A stretch of DNA of 23,608 nt from the NCBI GenBank assembly GCA_003564925.1, contig PXDW01000065.1, positions 1 through 23,608 of the forward strand. Direction: 5' to 3'. The stretch is from Candidatus Woesearchaeota archaeon (GTDB lineage: Archaea > Nanobdellota > Nanobdellia > Woesearchaeales > PXDW01). Numbering within the stretch: position 1 is the stretch's first letter; every line of letters starts with the position of its first letter. The position numbers and the translations under genes were made by a program. Below, one piece after another: positions 7,137-14,150 of this stretch. Below the pieces are notes generated by a model that did not search any database, had not been told where the DNA came from, and worked only from the letters and a program-made list of their open reading frames with translations.

Positions 7137-7221
7137 GACTATGAGGCCCGCAACACTAACTCCTGAGTTCATAGCTTGACTTTCGTCGTAAGCTCGAGCA
7201 GGTACTCTCGTGACGGGCTCT
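7137..7221 (-). ncRNA. candidate structured RNA, cloverleaf-like, upstream of dnaG
   Basis: This 85-bp island is clearly richer in G+C than its surroundings and folds on itself. GA+GCCCG (7143-7150, one bulged G) pairs with CGGGCTC (7214-7220). Inside are three hairpins: AACT/AGTT (7158-7161 with 7166-7169), an eight-pair stem AGCTT+GAC with GTC+AAGCT (7173-7180 with 7185-7194, a two-base bulge and a 4-nt loop), and CGAG/CTCG (7195-7198 with 7207-7210). An alternative 6-bp pairing CTATGA (7139-7144) with TCATAG (7169-7174) would create a pseudoknot. A TATA-like TTTAAATATAAATG on the minus strand (about 7241-7254) sits at the right distance for a start near 7220, so I favour the minus strand. 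It could be an independent small RNA or the head of the dnaG leader. No known family recognised. Confidence 0.45.
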
Positions 7222-7240
7222 AAAAATGAGTATAATTCAT

Positions 7241-7254
7241 TTATATTTAAACTT
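7241..7254 (-). promoter_or_regulatory. TATA-like element for the structured RNA / dnaG leader
   Basis: Read on the minus strand the sequence is GTTTAAATATAAAT. A start 25-30 nt downstream would fall at about 7216-7222, the outer edge of the GC-rich structured element. No TATA-like box is equally well placed for the plus strand of that element. Confidence 0.4.
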
Positions 7255-7278
7255 TTTGGAAATGACTATTTGGCAAAC

Positions 7279-7290
7279 CTTTAAATAAAT
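7279..7290 (+). promoter_or_regulatory. TATA box of the KH-protein gene
   Basis: CTTTAAATAAAT centred about 25 nt before the ATG at 7310 predicts a leaderless transcript. Confidence 0.55.
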
Positions 7291-7309
7291 ATTGTTTTTC
7301 TTTCAAAAT

Positions 7310-7840
7310 ATGGAAAAACACTGTCATAATTTGAAAATTCCTAAAGAAAGAATAGCTGTACTTATAGGAACAAAAGGTGAAGTAAAGAGTGAGATAGAGG
7401 ACAATACAAAAACTAAAATAAACATAGATTCTGAAGAGGGAGATGTTGTAATTACAGGGTCAGACGCGGTAAATTTATATACTGCGAATGAGATAATAAA
7501 AGCTATTGCTCGAGGTTTCAACCCGGATATCGCACAGCTTCTTTTAAAACAGGACTATTGTTTTATCTTATTGGATTTGTCAGATTTTTGCAAACAAAGC
7601 GATTTAAAGAGGATAAAAGGGAGAATAATAGGAAAAGAAGGAAAATCAAGAGCTACGCTTGAAACACTAACAGATTCCCATATTTCAGTTTATGGAAAAA
7701 CAGTAGGAATTATAGGGCTAAATGAAACTGCTATAATGGCTAAAGATGCAATACAATCTTTAATAAGAGGAAAACCACACTCCAAAGTTTATAGTGCTTT
7801 AGAAAGACAAAGAAAAGATATGAAAAACCCACCCATATAG
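7310..7840 (+). CDS. two-KH-domain RNA-binding protein (Pno1/Dim2/Krr1-like)
   Basis: A 176-aa archaeal homologue of eukaryotic Pno1/Dim2, which binds the 3' end region of small-subunit rRNA during ribosome maturation. The first KH domain (about 5-70) has the GxxG loop as IGTKGE (19-24). The second (about 98-155) has the classical GRIIGKEGKSRATLE (104-118). The tail ends in basic residues, GKPHSKVYSALERQRKDMK. The length matches the family. The ATG at 7310 is preferred to an in-frame TTG at 7292, which would add a phenylalanine-rich stub and fall too close to the TATA box. It stands alone, 59 bp upstream of top6B, with which it may be co-expressed. Confidence 0.93.
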   Translation: MEKHCHNLKIPKERIAVLIGTKGEVKSEIEDNTKTKINIDSEEGDVVITGSDAVNLYTANEIIKAIARGFNPDIAQLLLKQDYCFILLDLSDFCKQSDLKRIKGRIIGKEGKSRATLETLTDSHISVYGKTVGIIGLNETAIMAKDAIQSLIRGKPHSKVYSALERQRKDMKNPPI

Positions 7841-7899
7841 AAAAAGTTATCTATTTGAAAACAATAAACCTTATAAACTAACATAAAAACTTTATTCTA

Positions 7900-9594
7900 A
7901 TGTCAGAGGAAAACCGAAAGCTAGATTCTTATTCTAAAAATGATGGAAATAAGAGCACTTTTCCTAAAGCATTGGAATTAGCTAAAAAACAGAGAGAAAT
8001 AAGTATAGCAGAATTTTTTGAAAAAAATAGGCATTTGCTTGGGTTTGATAATAAGAAAAAGGCTTTGCTAACAACAGTTAAAGAAGCAGTCGATAACGCT
8101 TTAGATGCATGCGAGGAAGCAGATATTCTCCCAGAGCTGGTTGTAGAACTATTTGATATGGGTAATGATAGATATAGGATAGTTATAGAGGATAATGGTC
8201 CAGGAATTGTAAAGAACCAAATACCTAAGATTTTTGCAAAGCTTCTTTATGGAAGCAAATTCCATAGACTGAAGCAGGCAAGAGGCCAACAAGGGATAGG
8301 TATAAGTGCTGCAGTATTGTACGGTCAACTAACAACTGGAAGACCTGTTAAAATAATTTCAAAGATTTCACCAAATGATCCGGCGCATTTTTATGAACTA
8401 AGGATCGATACCCAAAAAAACAAGCCGGAAATTGTAACAGATAAGACAACAGAATGGGAAAAAGACAACGGAACAAGAATTGAGTTGGATTTGGAAGGAA
8501 GCTATAGTAAAGGATACCAAAGCGTTGACGAATACTTAAAAGATACTGCAATTGTCAATCCCCACGTTACTATTATATATACAAATCCTAAAGCAGAACA
8601 GATAATTTTTCCAAGAGCTACTGAAAAAAAGCCAAAAGAGCCAAAGGAAATAAAGCCCCACCCTTATGGTGTTGAGCTTGGAATACTCATGAAGATGCTT
8701 AAATGGACGGAATATAGAACCCTACAAGGTTTTCTTACAAACGAATTTTCAAGAGTCGGACCAGGAACAGCTAAACAAATTTGTGAAAATTCAGCAATAC
8801 TTCCAAGCACAAAACCTAAAAGTATAAGTAGGGAAAATGCCGAAAAGCTAATAGTTTCTATAAGAAATACTAAGATTGTTGCTCCCCCAACCGATTGTAT
8901 AGTTCCGATAGGATCTGATTTGTTGGAAAAAGGGCTAAAAAAAGAAGTAAATGCCGAGTTTTATTGTTCTGCAACAAGGCCCCCTTCTGTTTATAGGGGA
9001 AACCCTTTTGTTGTTGAAGCAGCAATTGCCTATGGCGGAACACTTTCAGGAGATAAAACTGTGGAAATTTTAAGGTTTGCCAATAGAGTTCCTTTATTGT
9101 ACCAGCAAGGGGCATGTGCGGTTACAGAATCAATTCAAAAAACATCGTGGAGAAACTACGGATTGCAGCAGTCGGGAAACAATATTCCTGTAGGCCCTGC
9201 AGTTGTCTTGATTCATATAGCTTCTGTTTGGGTTCCTTTCACTTCAGAGGCAAAGGAAGCAATCGCGCATTATTCTGAAATAAAAAAAGAAATTAAACTG
9301 GCTTTACAGGAGTGCGGAAGAAAACTAAGCAGTTATGTTTCTAAAAAAAGAAAAGTAAAAGACGAATTTAAAAAAAGAAGCTATATTGAAAAATATATAC
9401 CTCATGTCGCCGACGCCTTGAAAAGTTTGCTTGATTTAACTGATATAAAAAGAACCCAGATTGAGAAAGAATTAAGAAATTTGCTTGAAAAGACAAGAGG
9501 CAAGCTAAATACTATGGATTTTGATGAAAAAGCAAATGAGGAATATGATGAGGAGTTTGCTTCAATAGGTCGGGAGGAACGAGATGAAAGTTAA
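7900..9594 (+). CDS. top6B: DNA topoisomerase VI subunit B
   Basis: A 564-aa ATPase subunit of the A2B2 type IIB topoisomerase that relaxes and decatenates DNA. The N-terminal GHKL domain shows the N-box KEAVDNALDACEEAD with Asn66, the G1 box EDNGPGI (97-103), and the ATP-lid G2 box GQQGIGIS (129-136). The helix-two-turn-helix region follows (LKWTEYRTLQGFLTNEFSRVG). The transducer domain comes next, with the family strand VGPAVVLIHIASVWVPFTSE and EAKEAIA. The C-terminal tail is charged. The length is usual for archaeal Top6B. A TATA-like CTTATAAAC at 7869-7877 lies 23-31 nt before the ATG, so the transcript is probably leaderless. The end overlaps top6A by 11 nt, the normal B-A operon order. 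Confidence 0.97.
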   Translation: MSEENRKLDSYSKNDGNKSTFPKALELAKKQREISIAEFFEKNRHLLGFDNKKKALLTTVKEAVDNALDACEEADILPELVVELFDMGNDRYRIVIEDNGPGIVKNQIPKIFAKLLYGSKFHRLKQARGQQGIGISAAVLYGQLTTGRPVKIISKISPNDPAHFYELRIDTQKNKPEIVTDKTTEWEKDNGTRIELDLEGSYSKGYQSVDEYLKDTAIVNPHVTIIYTNPKAEQIIFPRATEKKPKEPKEIKPHPYGVELGILMKMLKWTEYRTLQGFLTNEFSRVGPGTAKQICENSAILPSTKPKSISRENAEKLIVSIRNTKIVAPPTDCIVPIGSDLLEKGLKKEVNAEFYCSATRPPSVYRGNPFVVEAAIAYGGTLSGDKTVEILRFANRVPLLYQQGACAVTESIQKTSWRNYGLQQSGNNIPVGPAVVLIHIASVWVPFTSEAKEAIAHYSEIKKEIKLALQECGRKLSSYVSKKRKVKDEFKKRSYIEKYIPHVADALKSLLDLTDIKRTQIEKELRNLLEKTRGKLNTMDFDEKANEEYDEEFASIGREERDES

Positions 9595-10660
9595 GGAAAA
9601 GATTTTAGAAATAGCGAATGATGTTTATAAAAGCATAATCAAGAAAGAAAGGCCCGAATTGAAGATGCCTATAAGGTCTTTGAATAATGTCAAATATAAT
9701 TATAAAGATGGTTATTTTGAGCTTGTTGGCAAAGCAAAAGGAAGAACGCTTACTGCCTCTACGATAAGGACATTTGCCCAGACACTCAGGATGATGGGAT
9801 TATCAAAAGAGCTTATAGATTCTGATGATATAGCTACTAAAAGAGAAGCATATTATACAGCATATAACTGGGAAGAGGCTCGTTTTAATAGCCAGCCAGA
9901 ATCAGATACAGTTATGGATGATGTTGAGTCTATGATGTGTGTAAATAGAGAACAGCTTAGATTTATACCAGAGGAAAAAGGCGGAGATATCGCAGGAAAC
10001 TTAATTGTCATTGATAAGGATGAAAAAGGAAAAGATATCAGAATTGATTGTTCAAAAATGGGATCGGGTGCTTATTCAGTTCCCAGCTCTGTAGAAGAGT
10101 TAAAGTTTGAGACATCTGCTAAATTTATTTTGGCTATAGAAACAGCAGGTATGTTCCAAAGACTTGTTAAGCATAATTATTGGAAAAAAAGTAATTGTAT
10201 TTTGATAAGTATGGGTGGAGTCCCAACAAGGGCATGTAGGAGATTTATTAGAAGATTAAGTGATTCAAAAAAACTACCTGTTTTTGTTTTCACTGACGGC
10301 GATTTCTATGGTTATATGAACATATACAGAACATTAAAGGTTGGATCTGGAAATGCCGCTCATATAAATGAATTTTTTTGTGTTCCAAAAGCTAAATTTA
10401 TAGGTGTTACGCCGCAGGATATCATTGATTATAAGCTTCCCACACATCCTCTAAAAGAAGTTGATATAAAAAGGGGAAAAGATGCTTTGAAGAATGACCC
10501 TTTTGTTCATCACCATAAAGAATGGCAGAAAGCTATACAATTGCAGCTAAAGCTTGGAAAGAGGGCAGAGCAGCAGGCATTTGCAAAATACAACTTAAAT
10601 TATGTAATTGACAAATACTTGCCAGAGAAGATGAAAAATCAAAAAACATGGCTGCCATAA
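9584..10660 (+). CDS. top6A: DNA topoisomerase VI subunit A (Spo11-like)
   Basis: A 358-aa DNA-cleaving subunit of topoisomerase VI, homologous to the Spo11 recombination nuclease. The winged-helix (5Y-CAP) domain ends in KREAYYTAYNW; Tyr91, the second of the pair, is the expected catalytic tyrosine. The Toprim domain has Glu185 in LAIETAGMFQRL and the acidic pair in VFTDGDFYGY (D238, D240). The block ISMGGVPTRACRRFIRRL and the tail region ending KYNLNYVIDKYLPEKM are also family features. It starts inside the end of top6B, with GGGAGG 5 nt before its ATG, so translation is likely coupled and gives matched subunit amounts. Confidence 0.97.
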   Translation: MKVKEKILEIANDVYKSIIKKERPELKMPIRSLNNVKYNYKDGYFELVGKAKGRTLTASTIRTFAQTLRMMGLSKELIDSDDIATKREAYYTAYNWEEARFNSQPESDTVMDDVESMMCVNREQLRFIPEEKGGDIAGNLIVIDKDEKGKDIRIDCSKMGSGAYSVPSSVEELKFETSAKFILAIETAGMFQRLVKHNYWKKSNCILISMGGVPTRACRRFIRRLSDSKKLPVFVFTDGDFYGYMNIYRTLKVGSGNAAHINEFFCVPKAKFIGVTPQDIIDYKLPTHPLKEVDIKRGKDALKNDPFVHHHKEWQKAIQLQLKLGKRAEQQAFAKYNLNYVIDKYLPEKMKNQKTWLP

Positions 10661-10743
10661 GACTATAATACCAAAATTATAAGGAAAATATTTAAATATA
10701 GTCTATTTTTCTGTTTTTATATTGGTTTATAACCTTTATTTAT

Positions 10744-10849
10744 GGACCTGTAGCCTAGCCTGGATAAGGCGACAAATAAGCAGTTTATCTGTAATATTCG
10801 CTAAAGCCTTCTAAGCTGTAGATCATGGGTTCGAATCCCATCAGGTCCA
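10744..10849 (+). tRNA. tRNA-Arg (anticodon TCT) with an intron in the anticodon stem
   Basis: The acceptor stem GGACCTG (10744-10750) pairs with CAGGTCC (10842-10848), discriminator A at 10849, no encoded CCA. The D arm is GCCT/AGGC, the T arm ATGGG-TTCGAAT-CCCAT. The anticodon loop CTTCTAA (10808-10814) gives anticodon TCT at 10810-10812, reading AGA/AGG. The 3' anticodon strand GCTGT (10815-10819) finds its full partner ACAGC only if about 31 nt are removed between ACA and GC. A TATA-like TTTTTATATT lies about 20-30 bp upstream. The gene is 2 bp from tRNA-Cys and probably co-transcribed with it. Confidence 0.95.
10774..10804 (+). other. intron of tRNA-Arg at noncanonical position 28/29 (or 29/30)
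   Basis: Removing 31 nt restores the five-pair anticodon stem ACAGC/GCTGT. The repeat of A at both junctions allows 10774-10804 or 10775-10805. The first choice gives a bulge-helix-bulge: GGCG (tRNA positions 23-26) pairs with CGCT at 10799-10802, three-base bulges lie on both sides, and AATA/TATT forms the inner helix. The central helix would compete with the D stem in the precursor. Confidence 0.75.
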
Positions 10850-10851
10850 TT

Positions 10852-10957
10852 GCGGGGGTCGCCAAGTGGCTAAGGCAATTGGCTGCAAAATTTGGCTGAT
10901 TAATCTATGAGAATCAGCAGAGCCCAATCATCGAGGGTTCGAGTCCCTCCCCCCGCT
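10852..10957 (+). tRNA. tRNA-Cys (anticodon GCA) with a canonical 37/38 intron
   Basis: The acceptor stem GCGGGGG (10852-10858) pairs with CCCCCGC (10950-10956), discriminator T at 10957 as expected for Cys. The T arm is GAGGG-TTCGAGT-CCCTC. The anticodon stem ATTGG (10878-10882) pairs with CCAAT (10924-10928) after intron removal. Loop bases C-T-G-C-A-A at 10883-10888 put anticodon GCA at 10885-10887. No CCA is encoded. The T-rich run immediately after the gene probably terminates the tRNA pair before the convergent nrdG. Confidence 0.95.
10889..10922 (+). other. intron of tRNA-Cys at position 37/38
   Basis: A 34-nt intron. The splice sites fit a bulge-helix-bulge: loop bases CTGC (10883-10886) pair perfectly with GCAG (10917-10920), the 5' bulge is AA^A, the 3' bulge AG^C. 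An inner stem TGATT/AATCA (10897-10901 with 10912-10916) closes the loop. Confidence 0.85.
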
Positions 10958-10989
10958 TTTTATATTATATTATTTTCTATGATTTGTTT

Positions 10990-11682
10990 TTATTCTTTGA
11001 TCTCAACTTTATCAAAAAAGCCACTAAGAATAAATTTGAAATAATTTAGCTCTTCTTTATTAAACCCAATTTTTTCATTGTAGAATTCATTAAGACATTT
11101 GCCAGGTCTAAAATTCTGTATAGAGAATTTTTTGCTTCCTTTAAGCCACTTGCCTATTTTTTCTATATTTTCTTTTTCGTGAATTTCCGGAACAACGGTT
11201 GTTCTAAACTCATAATCTACGTTGCTGTTTCTAATCAACTCAACAGATTTTTTTATGTTTTCTAAGTCAATCTTTATCTTTGCTGTTTTTTCATAGTCCT
11301 CCAAATTGGATTTTATATCCATCGCAATAAAATCAACCAGCTTATTGTCAATAACTTTTTTTATCATTTCAGGATTGCTTCCATTAGTATCCAATTTAAC
11401 AAGAAATCCCTCTTTTTTTATTTTTGATATAAATTCAGGGAGATCTTTATGCAGACAGGGTTCCCCTCCAGTTATGCATGCGGCATCAATCCATTTCTTA
11501 TTATTGATCATCTCTTTTATTACTATCTCCTCAGATATTTCCTCTATTTTGGGATCATTCATGACAATCTCAGGATTATGGCAATAAGGGCACCTAAAGT
11601 TACAACTAGACAAAAAAATAACAGATGTAATTTTTCCAGGATAATCAACCATAGATGTCTTATGAAAGCCTTTAATCTGCAT
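10990..11682 (-). CDS. nrdG: anaerobic ribonucleoside-triphosphate reductase activating protein (radical SAM)
   Basis: A 230-aa radical SAM activase that uses S-adenosylmethionine and a [4Fe-4S] cluster to place the glycyl radical on NrdD. The cluster motif CNFRCPYC gives C27, C31 and C34 (CxxxCxxC). The SAM-binding GGEP motif is present in ITGGEPCLH. The N-terminal MVDYPGKITSVIFLSSCNFR is typical of the longer NrdG2-type activases; the length fits that form rather than the shorter E. coli type. It starts 4 nt after the nrdD stop codon on the same strand, so the two are one operon. Confidence 0.93.
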   Translation of the reverse strand: MQIKGFHKTSMVDYPGKITSVIFLSSCNFRCPYCHNPEIVMNDPKIEEISEEIVIKEMINNKKWIDAACITGGEPCLHKDLPEFISKIKKEGFLVKLDTNGSNPEMIKKVIDNKLVDFIAMDIKSNLEDYEKTAKIKIDLENIKKSVELIRNSNVDYEFRTTVVPEIHEKENIEKIGKWLKGSKKFSIQNFRPGKCLNEFYNEKIGFNKEELNYFKFILSGFFDKVEIKE

Positions 11683-11686
11683 TTTA

Positions 11687-13948
11687 TTAGACTGCCTTTG
11701 CCTTTAATAAGGGACTAAATTGGCTTTCCATGCTTTTATTTTCGCAGTATTCGACTCTTTTTCTATATTCTTCAGCTTTTCCCCTATTCCAGTTCTGGAT
11801 AGGCCTGAAGTAGCCGACAATTCTTGAAAAAACCTCACATTCTTCTTTGCAGTCAGGGCATTTAAAGTGCTCTCCTTTAATGTAACCATGGGTTTTGCAT
11901 ACAGAAAATGTTGGAGTTATAGAGAAATAAGGCATCCTTGTGTTTTCTGCTATCTTCTTAATAAGATTCTTGCACGATTCGCCATTTGACATCTTTTCGC
12001 CTAAAAATGTATGGAACATTGTCCCTCCTGTATATAGTGGCTGTATTGTGTTCTGATGCTCTATTGCTTTTATAGCATCATCTGTATAATTTACAGGAAG
12101 TTGTGTTGAATTGGTTAGGAAAGGCTCTTTTTCTCCACTTGTTTTTATATCAGGATACATTTCCTTATCCAGCCTTGCAAACCTGTAAGATGTTGATTCA
12201 GCCGGAGTTGCTTCCAAGTTATATAAATTTCCTGTCTCATTCTGGAACCCCTTTATTCTTTTTCTCATAAATTCCATAACTTCAATAGTAAAGGCTCTCC
12301 CTTCTTCTGTCTCTATTCCTTTTCCAAGGAAATTCAGGCAGGACTCATGCATTCCGCATAAGCCTATTGTAGAGAAATGATTTTCAAAGGTTCCCAAAAA
12401 TCTTTTTGTAAAGGGTATTAGGTTATTCTCCAAGTTTTTATTTACAACCCTTCTCTTTATTTCCAAAGAATCCTTTGCAATTAGCATATAATGTTCTAGT
12501 TTTTCAAGAAACTCTTCTTTGTTTTTTGCTTCATACCCTATTCTGTTCATGTTTATAGTCACAACTCCTATGCTTCCTGTTGAGTCACCAGGCCCCCACA
12601 TTCCCCCAGGCCTGTTCATCAGCTCATTCTGGTCTAGATTGAGCCTGCAGCACATAGCCCTTATACTGCTAGGATCCAAGTTGCTTCCTATGTAATTCTG
12701 GAAATAAGGAAGGCCGTATTTCGCAGTCAATTCAAAAAGTATTTTGGAATTTTCGCTTTCCCAGTTAAAATCTTTTGTTAGATTATATGTTGGTATCGGA
12801 AAGGTGAATACACTTCCTTTAGCATCCCCTTCAAGCATTACTTCTAAAAAAGCCTTGTTTAAAATATTCATTTCTTTTTGGCAGTCTCCATAAGTAAAAT
12901 CCTGCTCTATTCCATCAACAATGGCCTTCTCTTTTTTCATATCATCAGGAACTGTCCAGTCAAAAGTAAGATTCGAGAAAGGATATTGGCATCCCCATCT
13001 GGAAGGGATATTCAGGCTGAAGACAAGCTGCTGCATACATTGCTTGATTTCCTTAAAATCCATATTGTCTGCTTTTATGAAAGGCGCTAGTAAAGTATCT
13101 ACACTGCTAAATGCCTGCGCTCCTGCAAACTCCATCTGCAAACATCCAATATAATTAACCATCTGATGTACTAATGTATTCATGTGCTTTGCCGGCTTGC
13201 AATCGACCTTATTTGGGACCCCCCCAAAACCCATAACTATAAGATTTTTAAGGCTCCATCCAGCACAATATCCTATAACTCCTTGGGTTAAGTCATGTAT
13301 GTGCATATACCCTTTTTTATGCGCTTCAGCAATAGGGCCTCCGTACATCTCTTCAAGATTATAATTCTTCATAACTGCTCCAGCAGCATATTGTATTAAT
13401 CCAGAGAAAGAAAAAGCCTCATTGCTGTTTTCTTTTACTTTCCAGTCTTTTCTGTCAATATAATTTCCAATTGTATTTTGCACATCTATAAATGTTGTCT
13501 TTGCTTTTCTTATCTTTTTATGCTGTTCCCTGTATAAAATATAAGCCTTTGCTGTTTTTGCATGACCATGTTCAATAAGGGTTTTTTCAACTACATCCTG
13601 TATATCTTCAATACTCGGAACATTATTATTATCAAATCTCTGATTTAGTTCCTTAACAACACTCTCTGATAGTTTTTCTGCTATTGATTTGTCTTTCCCT
13701 CCTACAGATTTAGCAGCATTGAATATAGCTTTAGTAATTTTTTCCTGGTCAAAATCAACAATTCTACCATCCCTTTTTTTGACTTTTACAATCTTATTAA
13801 TTTTTGATTTTTCAATTTCAATATTTTCATATGTTGTAAAGCGATTGTTACAGCTTAAGCACTCTCTTCTTCTTCTTGCAGAGCCTTCAGAAGTTTCTCT
13901 TTTATCAACAACTTTTGTTTCATCAGATTCGCAATATGGGCATTTCAT
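11687..13948 (-). CDS. nrdD: class III (anaerobic) ribonucleotide reductase with N-terminal NrdR-type zinc ribbon and ATP-cone
   Basis: A 753-aa oxygen-sensitive reductase that makes deoxynucleoside triphosphates. Residues 1-45 are an NrdR-type zinc ribbon: CPYC (C3, C6), EGSARRRREC and LSCNNRFTTYE (C30, C33). Bacterial NrdR uses this domain to bind DNA. Residues about 50-145 are an ATP-cone (VKKRDGRIVDFDQEKI; HGHAKTAKAYILYREQ). The glycyl-radical barrel follows, with YMHIHDL, RAMCCRLNLD and GGMWGPGDSTGSIGVVTINM. Near the end are the Cys pairs VCKTHGY and CPDCKEEC, and the radical loop RIVGYFRPIQNWN with Gly712. I start at the ATG at 13948 because it gives the MKCPYC start usual for NrdR and has GAGGT 10 nt upstream; an in-frame GTG at 13975 would add nine residues. 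The promoter carries two NrdR-box-like palindromes, so self-repression is likely. Confidence 0.95.
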   Translation of the reverse strand: MKCPYCESDETKVVDKRETSEGSARRRRECLSCNNRFTTYENIEIEKSKINKIVKVKKRDGRIVDFDQEKITKAIFNAAKSVGGKDKSIAEKLSESVVKELNQRFDNNNVPSIEDIQDVVEKTLIEHGHAKTAKAYILYREQHKKIRKAKTTFIDVQNTIGNYIDRKDWKVKENSNEAFSFSGLIQYAAGAVMKNYNLEEMYGGPIAEAHKKGYMHIHDLTQGVIGYCAGWSLKNLIVMGFGGVPNKVDCKPAKHMNTLVHQMVNYIGCLQMEFAGAQAFSSVDTLLAPFIKADNMDFKEIKQCMQQLVFSLNIPSRWGCQYPFSNLTFDWTVPDDMKKEKAIVDGIEQDFTYGDCQKEMNILNKAFLEVMLEGDAKGSVFTFPIPTYNLTKDFNWESENSKILFELTAKYGLPYFQNYIGSNLDPSSIRAMCCRLNLDQNELMNRPGGMWGPGDSTGSIGVVTINMNRIGYEAKNKEEFLEKLEHYMLIAKDSLEIKRRVVNKNLENNLIPFTKRFLGTFENHFSTIGLCGMHESCLNFLGKGIETEEGRAFTIEVMEFMRKRIKGFQNETGNLYNLEATPAESTSYRFARLDKEMYPDIKTSGEKEPFLTNSTQLPVNYTDDAIKAIEHQNTIQPLYTGGTMFHTFLGEKMSNGESCKNLIKKIAENTRMPYFSITPTFSVCKTHGYIKGEHFKCPDCKEECEVFSRIVGYFRPIQNWNRGKAEEYRKRVEYCENKSMESQFSPLLKAKAV

Positions 13949-13985
13949 AGTTACATCTACCTCGTTAATTTTCACTCAAAAGTAA

Positions 13986-13999
13986 CACAATATATTGTG
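13986..13999. promoter_or_regulatory. NrdR-box-like operator 1
   Basis: A perfect 14-bp palindrome, CACAATATATTGTG, flanked by A and C. It matches the bacterial NrdR box consensus, roughly ACACWATATATWGTGT. It lies about 38 bp upstream of the nrdD ATG, probably within the transcribed leader. The second copy is centred 31 bp away. Confidence 0.85.
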
Positions 14000-14016
14000 C
14001 TTTTATCTTTTAAGAA

Positions 14017-14030
14017 CACAATATATTGTG
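14017..14030. promoter_or_regulatory. NrdR-box-like operator 2
   Basis: A second exact copy of CACAATATATTGTG. The centre-to-centre distance of 31 bp, about three helical turns, equals the spacing of bacterial NrdR box pairs. It covers the expected nrdD transcription start, 11 bp from the TATA box, so occupancy would block initiation. Confidence 0.85.
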
Positions 14031-14035
14031 GTATA

Positions 14036-14061
14036 ATTCATATATAAATATTTCTATGAAT
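14036..14061. promoter_or_regulatory. nrdD TATA box within a 7-bp inverted repeat
   Basis: On the minus strand AATATTTATATA (about 14041-14052) is a good archaeal TATA box for nrdD, predicting a start around 14015-14025. It is framed by ATTCATA (14036-14042) and TATGAAT (14055-14061). The inverted repeat may be a further regulator site or chance. Confidence 0.6.
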
Positions 14062-14118
14062 CATTATATATAATCTAAAATAATTTTTTAAATAATTTAT
14101 TTTCTAATTTTTTGGCAA

Positions 14119-14130
14119 ATTTTATAAGCG
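14119..14130 (+). promoter_or_regulatory. TATA box of the DUF99 gene
   Basis: ATTTTATAAGCG lies 21-32 nt before the ATG at 14151, predicting a leaderless transcript. The 202 bp between the nrdD and DUF99 start codons hold this box, the nrdD TATA box and both operators; I see nothing else in it. Confidence 0.55.
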
Positions 14131-14150
14131 TTTTAGACTTTATTGTTCTC

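Noticed and set aside
7137..7221. tRNA gene, by its size and four-helix shape
   Set aside because: On neither strand is there a TTC-type T-loop with a five-pair stem next to the acceptor, and the central hairpin does not give a 7-nt anticodon loop.
7137..7221. HDV-like self-cleaving ribozyme, because the plus-strand pairings nest in an HDV-like order
   Set aside because: The P1 equivalent is short and ends in a mismatch, and no active-site cytosine junction is recognisable before the last strand.
13949..13975. GTG start of nrdD nine codons earlier
   Set aside because: MKCPYC is the normal NrdR start, and a GAGGT sits upstream of that ATG; the GTG is possible but less likely.
11704..13985. 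Other frames across nrdD, on both strands
   Set aside because: All are shadows of the conserved reductase reading frame.
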